Shown here: piece after piece, positions 47,501 to 59,500 of the stretch | How the letters are laid out: each line of letters begins with the position of its first letter | Numbering within the stretch: position 1 is the first letter of the stretch | Source of the DNA: Hsuehochloa calcarea | Lineage: Eukaryota > Streptophyta > Magnoliopsida > Poales > Poaceae | Length of the DNA: 64,000 nucleotides | Direction of reading: 5' to 3' | NCBI GenBank assembly: GCA_036346395.1 | Contig: CM070615.1 | Coordinates: forward strand, 10,359,534-10,423,533 | Made by a program: the position numbers and the translations under genes | The notes under the pieces: generated by a model | The model's database searches: none | Told to the model about the DNA's origin: nothing | What the model saw: the letters and a program-made list of their open reading frames with translations, nothing else

Positions 47501-50500
47501 AGATCGCATCCGAGCCATACCACGGTGACGAGTCTCCTCAAGACGCGCACACTCGTGAGGCCTCCACCAAGCTTCGGGCGCGGTGGCGAGTCGAGCCGAG
47601 CGCGCATGATCTCGAACTCAGCCGGACGCGCGTCGAAGTCGTAGGCGGTGAGTCTCTGGTGAGCACGGCCGCGACACAGCAGGGACAGTCCGTGGACATC
47701 CGGCCCAGAGAGAGTCAAGCCGACGCCACACCTCGACAACCGGTAGAAGTCATCAGCGGTGGCATCAAGTCTGCGATGAGAATGTGCACAGTGCACAATC
47801 GAGAGATACATAGCATCGCTCGTCGGTAGTAGTGAGCTCGAGGCGCTCCCACATAAGGCGTGTCGTCGGCAGCCCGCCACATCCATAGAGATGGTCACGG
47901 GCATGCTACCCACTAGGATGGCGGTAGCACGAGCCTCGACCTCCCGCCGGCGCTTCGTGGCGTGTACCTCGATCGGTAGAGCTCTAGCGCCTCCTCCAAG
48001 TCAACATTGTTGACCTCAAAGCCGCCGTCCCGCACTCAGCAGAGAGCCGGGCGATCTTGGCGGTGTAGGACGAGGCGACAGGTCGCCACCGATGAGATGA
48101 CCCCAGAGGACGCCGGGCCGCTGAGGTGAATCTTGAGGTGAACGCCCACTCCGGAAGTTCGTCCCATCAAAACGAATCGGGAGCGGGATGGCGAAGAGCC
48201 TCGGTAGAAGCCATCGGCTCGGAATTTTTTTTTTTTTTCTTTCTTATTTCCTTTCTTTGGCCGACTTCGGCCCGGCAAAGGAGACACTGAGGAGGAACCT
48301 AGGGTTCCTCGGATCCGAAGCGGCGGCAATGGCGCGCCGCTTCGGGCCAGGCGCTTCGCGCTTCAGCGGAGGCGTCGAGCGGCGGCAGCGATCAGCCGGA
48401 GGCGCGCGGAGGATGCGCGGCTTCAGACGGAGGCGCGGAGGCGGCGGCGGTGCTCGACCCGGCGATCCGGCGCGGAGGATTTGCGTCGGCCGGCTCGACC
48501 CGGCGTGGATCCGGCGGCGGCTTCGACCGGCCTGGATCACGGCACGGCGCGCGGCGGCTACGAGAGCGGCAGCGGCGGCTACGGAGCGGCGGGATACAGA
48601 CACAAGCAATGGCCAGCGGCTACGGGAGCGGCGGCGGCGGCTACAGTGGCGGCGGCTGGTGGCTAAAAGGTAGGGTTTCAAAACCCTAGCTCTGATACCA
48701 TGTTTGAATATGTCCTCTTGCTATTCCAATGGGCCAAAGGCCAATATATATACATGTACAAGGATGGAATAAATGCAAATAACACCCTATACAATATATA
48801 TATCTAACATGGATATTAGTCCCTGGTTACCTTCCAGAGCACACGTATCTCTTGTTAAATAGACTTGGCTGTTTACAATAGATTCCAATACAGACTCGTA
48901 TTCCGAGTCAAACTCTACGGACTCATATACCGATTCAAACTATACTGCCTAACTTAACTCAACTTACCCTTTAGCAAAACCTTTCCTAACTCAGAAAATC
49001 TAACTTGCGGTGGTAGCAGTCGGTAACTGTTCTGGTTGTCGCCGACGCCTCGTGTAGACGTTTCCCCACATGACATTCGCCTTATTTACATGTGCATGTC
49101 TTCTCCATGTGTCTTGTACCAAAACCAAAACAAACCATTAACATTGTTATCAAAGTATTTGTAACAAAAGCAGAAATTTTTATCTTGTTAAAGCAGACTG
49201 GTAGTGGACTTGGAAGAAACATCTATTTACTGAAATTTTGAAGGCTGCAGGTGATACGGATCAACGTGTGTTGATGCGTAATATGGCCCAATCTTTCACG
49301 GTACATGTATTTCAATTCTGATTGAAGCAAAACTCCCGCTTTCCTCTTTCTTGATTCGGCAAATTTGGAAGAACAAGTGTATCTCTAAAGCAAGTAATAC
49401 TTAGTTGATGTTGAATCAATCCGAAGAGAGAAACAAAATCAAATCGGAAGAACAACACCAAACCGTGAGCAATTGAGGATGCTACTAATTGGTGAGATGA
49501 TACACAAGAAATCACGGATCTTGAAAGAACAATCTCCCTCCAATATTTACGCAATCACAAAACCCTAGATGGGAATTTCCGAAACGCATGTATTCATTTT
49601 GCGCCACATAACCCTGTGACTTTTCTGAATTTTCTTCAACTCCAACTTGCTTACAATGGGGCTCTACCCCCAAATACATACATGTTATGAACAGTAATTC
49701 GGATCGGTACTGTAGCAATGAATAGTAATCCGAGTCAATTACTGTAGCAATAAACAGTATCTGACTCGGTTAGTGTAGTAATGAACAGTACTGAAAATTA
49801 ATCCTATTGCAAACTCATTTAATTCGAAATTTAAACTACTTTAATTGCTGAAATAAATTAAACTATCCTATTACAGGTAATTTATAATTAACTTCTTTTA
49901 AAGAAAGATCCGAATTGGAATTGCTCCAATCCAAACCCATTTTGGAATAGAGTTTGAATTTGGTTCTTTTGTCTGTTCTTGGCCGAATTCTCTTGTAAAC
50001 TTTGCAACATGCAAAACCATTTATTCTTGTGTCTTCCCATGTCCGCTAAAGCTCCCTATCGGCCTTCCTCTCTCTTCTTGCTCTTTCTTAGAACCTAGTT
50101 CCTGTTTCTTTCTCCATTGATGCATAATAGGCTCAACTTGAGGTTTAATACACACTTGCAGCTTAGGGATATTGACTGCCGTAGTAGATGCACCTAGGGC
50201 CTCATCATCCTCCCCTTCTTGAAGCAAAACCGTCCTCGGTTTTAGTGTAGTCTTTACGGCCTTCTTCTTGCTAACCATAACCAAATCACTATTGATTTCT
50301 TCATCAGTCTTTGATAGCAAAGCATGGAACTCTCCCTTGTGCATGAATGTATATCGGTTAGACCGTCCTTGATATGTAGCATTCAGATCAAATTGCCATG
50401 GACGTCCCAATAGAATATGACCAGCATGCATAGGTACCACATCACACTCCACTTTATCGACATAGCCATCAATAGTAAGTGACACTCTCACCTTGTGTGT

Positions 50501-53500
50501 GATCTTGACTGTGCCGACGTTGTTAAGCCATTGGATGTAATATGGTTTAGGATGCCTCCATGTGGACAATGAGAGTGATTCCACCACATTCTTGCCAATT
50601 ATGTTGGTCGAACTCCCATTATCAATAATCAACTTACACACCTTTTCTTTGATTTTGCAATCGGTTTGAAAGATACGATGTCGTTGTCCCTTCCTGACAA
50701 TAACGGTGTTATCACGCTGCACCGTTTGAGCCATCAAGCTAACACCTTGTTCTGGATAACAAATGATTGACTCCAGCTTCTCAGATTCATCGAAAGGTTC
50801 AGATTTATCATTGTCGCTCTCCGTTGCATAGCCATCATGTGTAAGCAACACCGTCTTCATGTTTGGACAATCCTTCTTCATATGACCTCGGCCCTTGCAC
50901 TTGAAGCATTCAATGTTGCTAGTTCTAGACGTAGAGAATGCACTAGAATCAGCATATGAGGCTTCTTTACCTGCAAAACTCATAGGCTTCGAAGCTTCCT
51001 TGAATGTACTTCGAACTGGTATAGTGGATGTAATCGATTTAGGAGTTGATCCCGCATCTCCATCATGCGAAGTTGTACGTCTCAAAGTGTTATGAGTGGT
51101 ACGGCCTGCCCTTGCTTGAGTGTCCTTCACCCATTGTTCAGCACGCTCCGCTTGATGAAGTAATTCTTGCACGGTGTTGTATTGCATTAAATCAACACGG
51201 TTCCGCACATCTTCATTCAGCCCCTCGAAGAAACGTGTCATGGTCGCCTCCGCCGACTCACACACACTTGTACGGATCATGAGCACTTGCATCTCTTGAT
51301 AGTACTCGCTCACCGTTTTAGCACCCTGAGTAAGTCGTCGTAGCTTTGTATGCAGTGTCCTTGTATAGTATGCCGGCACGAAGCGTTCCCGCGTAGCTTG
51401 TTTCATTACTTCCCAAGTGTTAGGACGTTCCCCTGCACGATTCAATTGATCCCACCAAATAATAGCATATTCGGTGAACTCAATCGAGGCAGCACGAACC
51501 TTCTTCCCTTCGGAGTAGTGTGGTTGTCAAAAATTTGATTGACACGCATCTCCCACTCCAAATAAGCATCTGGATCAGATCTGCCTTTGAACTCCAGTAT
51601 GGTGATTCTGATTCTCCCGACACCGTCATCTTCACGTTCACCACCTCCATTATGACGTCTACCATGTCCAGCACCTTGATGATCAAAGTAATCACGCCGT
51701 GGACGTTGTTGATGTCTTCCACGATCATCAGAAATAGCCTCCTCCAAATCAGCAGCGTAGAAGTCATCTCCATCTCGGCGTACAACACGTTGTGCACGTC
51801 CAGGTTGTGGTTGGGGCAGCACCGGTACATTAGCTCCTCGTGGCGGTGGTAGCCTCTCCTCCAAGCGAAGGATAGCAAGATTCAGACGGTCAAAACCTTC
51901 CATCATACGACGTTCATTCGCGTTGAGACGATCACTCAGTGTGTCATGCACTCCTTGCATTTGAGCTTCAAGTTGATGGCGTAAAACCTTCTCGCGACGA
52001 AGAAAATAGCCGGTAGTTGCATCAAATTGAGCACGTACGTCTGGTAATAGTGTATCACCGTACACAGGCTCCTCGTCCGATCCACCATTAGAACCACGCT
52101 GGCTAGTTCTTGACATGATGATCAACCTCAATGTACTAAGAAAAAAAAATCCACGTACCGTGATCAACCACGCTCTGATACCAAGATGATACAAATCAAC
52201 GTGTGTTGATGCGTAATATGACCCAATCTTTCACGGTACTTGTATTTCAATTCTGATTGAAGCAAAACTCCTGCTTTCCTCTTTCTTGATTCGGCAAATT
52301 TGGAAGAACAAGTGCATCTCTAAAGCAAGTAATACTTAGTTGATGTTGAATCAATCCGAAGAGAGAAACAAAATCAAACCGGAAGAACAACACCAAACCG
52401 TGAGCAATTGAGGATGCTACGAATTGGTGAGATGATCCATAAGGAATCACGGGTCTTGGAAGAACACTCTCCCTCCAATATTCACGCAATCACAAAACCC
52501 TAAATGGGAATTTCCGAAACGCATGTATTCATTTTGCGCCACATAAACCTGTGACTTTTCTGAATTTTCTTCAACTCCAACTTGCTTACAATGGGGCTTT
52601 ACCCCCAAACACGTACATGCTATGAACGAGAATCCGGATCGGATCTTGTAGCAATGAATAGTATCCGAGTCGACATCTTGTAGCAATAAATGATGTCGAC
52701 TCGGTTAGTGTAGTAATGAACAGTACTGAAAATTAATCCTATTGCAAACTCATTTAATTCAAAATTTAAACTACTTTAATTGCTGAAATAAATTAAACTA
52801 TCCTATTACAGGTAATTTATAATTAACTTCTTTTAAAGAAAGATCCGAATTGGAATTGCTTCAATCCAAACCCATTTTGGAATAGAGTTTGAATTTGGTT
52901 CTTTTGTCTGTTCTTGGCCGAATTCTCTTGTAAACTTTGCAACATGCAAAACCATTTATTCTTGTGTCTTCCCATGTCCGCTAAAGCTCCCTTCGGCCTT
53001 CCTCTCTCTCTTCTTGCTCTTTCTTAGAACCTAGTTCTGTTTCTTTCTCCATTGATGCATAATAGGCTCAACTTGAGGTTTAATACACACTTGCAGCTTA
53101 GGGATATTGACTGCCGTAGTAGATGCACCTAGAGCCTCATCATCCTCCCCTTCTTGAAGCAAAACCGTCCTCGGTTTTAGTGTAGTCTTTACGGCCTTCT
53201 TCTTGCTAACTATAACCAAATCACTATTGATTTCTTCATCAGTCTTTGACAGCAAAGCATGGAACTCTCCCTTGTGCATGAATGTATATCGGTTAGACCG
53301 TCCTTGATATGTAGCATTCAGATCAAATTGCCATGGACGTCCCAATAGAATATGACCAGCATGCATAGGTACCACATCACACTCCACTTTATCGACATAG
53401 CCATCAATAGTAAGTGACACTCTCACCTTGTGTGTGATCTTGACTGTGCCGACGTTGTTAAGCCATTGGATGTAATATGGTTTAGGATGCCTCCATGTGG

Positions 53501-56500
53501 ACAATGAGAGTGATTCCACCACATTCTTGCCAATCATGTTGGTCGAACTCCTATTATCAATAATCAACTTACACACCTTTTCTTTGATTTTGCAATCGGT
53601 TTGAAAGATATGATGTCGTTGTCCCTTCCTGACAATAACGGTGTTATCACGCTGCACCGTTGGAGCCATCAAGCTAACACCTTGTTCTGGATAACAAATG
53701 ATTGACTCCAGCTTATCAGATTCATCGAAAGGTTCAGATTTATCATTGTCGCTCTCCGTTGCATAGCCATCATGTGTAAGCAACACCGTCTTCATGTTTG
53801 GACAATCCTTCTTCATATGACCTCGGCCCTTGCACTTGAAGCATTCAATGTTGCGCCTAGCCGTAGAGAATGCACTAGAATCAGCATATGTGGCTTCTTT
53901 ACCTGCAAAACTCATAGGCTTCGAAGCTTCCTTGAATGTACTCCGAACTGGTATAGTGGATGTAATCGATTTAGGAGTTGATCCCGCATCTCCATCATGC
54001 GAAGTTGTACGTCTCAAAGTGTTATGAGTGGTACGGCCTGCCCTTGCTTGAGTGTCCTTCACCCATTGTTCAGCACGCTCCGCTTGATGAAGTAATTCTT
54101 GCACGGTGTTGTATTGCATTAAATCAACACGGTTCCGCACATCTTCATTCAGCCCCTCGAAGAAACGTGTCATGGTCGCCTCCGCCGACTCACGCACACT
54201 TGTACGGATCATGAGCACTTGCATCTCTTGATAGTACTCGCTCACCGTTTTAGCACCCTGAGTAAGTCGTCGTAGCTTTGTATGCAGTGTCCTTGTATAG
54301 TATGCCGCGACGGCGCGTTCGCATAGCTTGTTTCATTACTTCCCAAGTGTTAGGACGTTCCCCTGCACGATTCAATTGATCCCACCAAATAATAGCATAT
54401 TCGGTGAACTCAATCGAGGCAGCACGAACCTTCTTCCCTTCGGAGTAGTGTGGTTGTCAAAAATTTGATTGACACGCATCTCCCACTCCAAATAAGCATC
54501 TGGATCAGATCTGCCTTTGAACTCCAAAGATGGTGATTACGATTCTCCGACACCGCCATCTTCACGCTCACCACCTCCATTATGACGCGTCTACCATGTC
54601 CAAAGACCTTGATGATCAAAGTAATCACGCCGTGGGCGCCGTTGATGTCTTCCACGATCATCGAAATAGCCTCCTCCAAATCGCCGTAGAAGTCATCTCC
54701 ATCTCGGCGTACAACACGTTGTGCACGCCCGTGTTGTGGTTGGGGCAGCACCGGTACATTAGCTCCTCGTGGCGGTGGTAGCCTCTCCTCCAAGCGAAGG
54801 ATAGCAAGATTCAGACGGTCAAAACCTTCCATCATACGACGTTCATTCGCGTTGAGACGATCACTCAGTGTGTCATGCACTCCTTGCATTTGAGCTTCAA
54901 GTTGATGGCGTAAAACCTTCTCGCGACGAAGAAAATAGCCGGTAGTTGCATCAAATTGAGCACGACGTCGGTAATAGTGTATCACCGTACACGGGCTCTC
55001 GTCCGATCCACCATTAGAACCACGCTGGCTAGTTCTTGACATGATGATCAACCTCAATGTACTAAGAAAAAAAAATCCACGTACCGTGATCAACCACGCT
55101 CTGATACCAAGATGATACGGATCAACGTGTGTTGATGCGTAATATGACCCAATCTTTCACGGTACTTGTATTTCAATTCTGATTGAAGCAAAACTCCTGC
55201 TTTCCTCTTTCTTGATTCGGCAAATTTGGAAGAACAAGTGCATCTCTAAAGCAAGTAATACTTAGTTGATGTTGAATCAATTCGAAGAGAGAAACAAAAT
55301 CAAACCGGAAGAACAACACCAAACCGTGAGCAATTGAGGATGCTACGAATTGGTGAGATGATCCATAAGGAATCACGGGTCTTGGAAGAACAATCTCCCT
55401 CCAATATTCACGCAATCACAAAACCCTAAATGGGAATTTCCGAAACGCATGTATTCATTTTGCGCCACATAAACCTGTGACTTTTCTGAATTTTCTTCAA
55501 CTCCAACTTGCTTACAATGGGGCTTTACCCCCAAACACGTACATGCTATGAACAGTAATCCGGATCGGTACTGTAGCAATGAATAGTATCCGAGTCGATT
55601 ACTGTAGCAATAAACAGTATCTGACTCGGTTAGTGTAGTAATGAACAGTACTGAAAATTAATCCTATTGCAAACTCATTTAATTCAAAATTTAAACTACT
55701 TTAATTGCTGAAATAAATTAAACTATCCTATTACAGGTAATTTATAATTAACTTCTTTTAAAGAAAGATCCGAATTGGAATTGCTTCAATCCAAACCCAT
55801 TTTGGAATAGAGTTTGAATTTGGTTCTTTTGTCTGTTCTTGGCCGAATTCTCTTGTAAACTTTGCAACATGCAAAACCATTTATTCTTGTGTCTTCCCAT
55901 GTCCGCTAAAGCTCCCCGGTCGGCCTTCCTCTCTCTTCTTGCTCTTTGCCGAACCTAGTTCCTGTTTCTTTCTCCATTGATGCATAATAGGCTCAACTTG
56001 AGGTTTAATACACACTTGCAGTTTAGGGATATTGACTGCCGTAGTAGATGCACCTAGGGCCTCATCATCCTCCCCTTCTTGAAGCAAAACCGTCCTCGGT
56101 TTTAGTGTAGTCTTTACGGCCTTCTTCTTGCTAACTATAACCAAATCACTATTGATTTCTTTATCAGTCTTTGACAGCAAAGCATGGAACTCTCCCTTGT
56201 GCATGAATGTATATCGGTTAGACCGTCCTTGATATATAGCATTCAGATCAAATTGCCATGGACGTCCCAATAGAATATGACCAGCATGCATAGGTACCAC
56301 ATCACACTCCACTTTATCGACATAGCCATCAATAGTAAGTGACACTCTCACCTTGTGTGTGATCTTGATCTGTCTTGAACGCGTTGTTAAGCCATTGGAT
56401 GTAATATGGTTTAGGATGCCTCCATGTGGACAATGAGAGTGATTCCACCACATTCTTGCCAATCATGTTGGTCGAACTCCTATTATCAATAATCAACTTA

Positions 56501-59500
56501 CACACCTTTTCTTTGATTTTGCAATCGGTTTGAAAGATATGATGTCGTTGTCCCTTCCTGACAATAACGGTGTTATCACGCTGCACCGTTGGAGCCATCA
56601 AGCTAACACCTTGTTCTGGATAACAAATGATTGACTCCAGCTTATCAGATTCATCGAAAGGTTCAGATTTATCATTGTCGCTCTCCGTTGCATAGCCATC
56701 ATGTGTAAGCAACACCGTCTTCATGTTTGGACAATCCTTCTTCATATGACCTCGGCCCTTGCACTTGAAGCATTCAATGTTGCCAGTTCTAGCCGTAGAG
56801 AATGCACTAGAATCAGCATATGTGGCTTCTTTACCTGCAAAACTCATAGGCTTCGAAGCTTCCTTGAATGTACTCCGAACTGGTATAGTGGATGTAATCG
56901 ATTTAGGAGTTGATCCCGCATCTCCATCATGCGAAGTTGTACGTCTCAAAGTGTTATGAGTGGTACGGCCTGCCCTTGCTTGAGTGTCCTTCACCCATTG
57001 TTCAAGACGCCCGCTTGATGAAGTAATTCTTGCACGGTGTTGTATTGCATTAAATCAACACGGTTCCGCACATCTTCATTCAGCCCCTCGAAGAAACGTG
57101 TCATGGTCGCCTCCGCCGACTCACGCACACTTGTACGGATCATGAGCACTTGCATCTCTTGATAGTACTCGCTCACCGTTTTAGCACCCTGAGTAAGTCG
57201 TCGTAGCTTTGTATGCAGTGTCCTTGTATAGTATGCCAAGACGGCGTTCCTCGCGTAGCTTGTTTCATTACTTCCCAAGTGTTAGGACGCCTCCCGACGA
57301 TTCAATTGATCCCACCAAATAATAGCATATTCGGTGAACTCAATCGAGGCAGCACGAACCTTCTTCCCTTCGGAGTAGTGTGGTTGTCAAAAATTTGATT
57401 GACACGCATCTCCCACTCCAAATAAGCATCTGGATCAGATCTGCCTTTGAACTCCAGTATGGTGATTCTGATTCTCCCGACACCGTCATCTTCACGTTCA
57501 CCACCTCCATTATGACGTCTACCATGTCCAGCACCTTGATGATCAAAGTAATCACGCCGTGGACGTCGTTGATGTCTTCCACGATCATCAGAAATAGCCT
57601 CCTCCAAATCAGCAGCGTAGAAGTCATCTCCATCTCGGCGTACAACACGTTGTGCACGTCCAGGTTGTGGTTGGGGCAGCACCGGTACATTAGCTCCTCG
57701 TGGCGGTGGTAGCCTCTCCTCCAAGCGAAGGATAGCAAGATTCAGACGGTCAAAACCTTCCATCATACGACGTTCATTCGCGTTGAGACGATCACTCAGT
57801 GTGTCATGCACTCCTTGCATTTGAGCTTCAAGTTGATGGCGTAAAACCTTCTCGCGACGAAGAAAATAGCCGGTAGTTGCATCAAATTGAGCACGTACGT
57901 CTGGTAATAGTGTATCACCGTACACAGGCTCCTCGTCCGATCCACCATTAGAACCACGCTGGCTAGTTCTTGACATGATGATCAACCTCAATGTACTAAG
58001 AAAAAAAAATCCACGTACCGTGATCAACCACGCTCTGATACCAAGATGATACGGATCAACGTGTGTTGATGCGTAATATGACCCAATCTTTCACGGTACT
58101 TGTATTTCAATTCTGATTGAAGCAAAACTCCTGCTTTCCTCTTTCTTGATTCGGCAAATTTGGAAGAACAAGTGCATCTCTAAAGCAAGTAATACTTAGT
58201 TGATGTTGAATCAATCCGAAGAGAGAAACAAAATCAAACCGGAAGAACAACACCAAACCGTGAGCAATTGAGGATGCTACGAATTGGTGAGATGATCCAT
58301 AAGGAATCACGGGTCTTGGAAGAACAATCTCCCTCCAATATTCACGCAATCACAAAACCCTAAATGGGAATTTCCGAAACGCATGTATTCATTTTGCGCC
58401 ACATAAACCTGTGACTTTTCTGAATTTTCTTCAACTCCAACTTGCTTACAATGGGGCTTTACCCCCAAACACGTACATGCTATGAACAGTAATCCGGATC
58501 GGTACTGTAGCAATGAATAGTAACCGAGTCGATTACTGTAGCAATAAACAGTATCTAACTCGGTTAGTGTAGTAATGAACAGTACTGAAAATTAATCCTA
58601 TTGCAAACTCATTTAATTCAAAATTTAAACTACTCTAATTGCTGAAATAAATTAAACTATCCTATTACAGGTAATTTATAATTAACTTCTTTTAAAGAAA
58701 GATCCGAATTGGAATTGCTTCAATCCAAACCCATTTTGGAATAGAGTTTGAATTTGGTTCTTTTGTCTGTTCTTGGCCGAATTCTCTTGTAAACTTTGCA
58801 ACATGCAAAACCATTTATTCTTGTGTCTTCCCATGTCCGCTAAAGCTCCCCGGTCGGCCTTCCTCTCTCTTCTTGCTCTTTGCCGAACCTAGTTCCTGTT
58901 TCTTTCTCCATTGATGCATAATAGGCTCAACTTGAGGTTTAATACACACTTGCAGCTTAGGGATATTGACTGCCGTAGTAGATGCACCTAGGGCCTCATC
59001 ATCCTCCCCTTCTTGAAGCAAAACCGTCCTCGGTTTTAGTGTAGTCTTTACGGCCTTCTTCTTGCTAACTATAACCAAATCACTATTGATTTCTTCATCA
59101 GTCTTTGACAGCAAAGCATGGAACTCTCCCTTGTGCATGAATGTATATCGGTTAGACCGTCCTTGATATGTAGCATTCAGATCAAATTGCCATGGACGTC
59201 CCAATAGAATATGACCAGCATGCATAGGTACCACATCACACTCCACTTTATCGACATAGCCATCAATAGTAAGTGACACTCTCACCTTGTGTGTGATCTT
59301 GACTGTGCCGACGTTGTTAAGCCATTGGATGTAATATGGTTTAGGATGCCTCCATGTGGATAATGAGAGTGATTCCACCACATTCTTGCCAATCATGTTG
59401 GTCGAACTCCTATTATCAATAATCAACTTACACACCTTTACTTTGATTTTGCAATCGGTTTGAAAGATATGATGTCGTTGTCCCTTCCTGACAATAACGG

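Larger units (their letters stand above)
43958..48809 (-). mobile_element. Full-length Copia retrotransposon with 109-bp LTRs (Ale/Retrofit-like), in OEP37 intron 1
   Basis: The two LTRs (43958-44066 and 48701-48809) differ at one base only (AACAAATGC or AATAAATGC). A perfect target duplication TGGAT flanks the element (43953-43957 and 48810-48814). On the minus strand the LTR begins TGTTAGATATATAT and ends ATTCAAACA; the primer-binding site TGGTATCAGAGC (48689-48700) follows, and a purine tract GAGGAGGGG precedes the 3' LTR. It is antisense to OEP37. The very short LTR and single gag-pol region fit the Ale/Retrofit lineage. Confidence 0.93.

Noticed and set aside
46559..47518. 319-codon minus-strand open frame
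   Set aside because: It is inside the 4.85-kb Copia element and mixes pieces of shifted pol frame; no independent gene.
50895..51852. Plus-strand frames across the gag array (66, 78, 110 codons, repeated in each unit)
   Set aside because: They repeat with the units because they are antisense to gag; the minus frame has the zinc knuckle and protease motifs.
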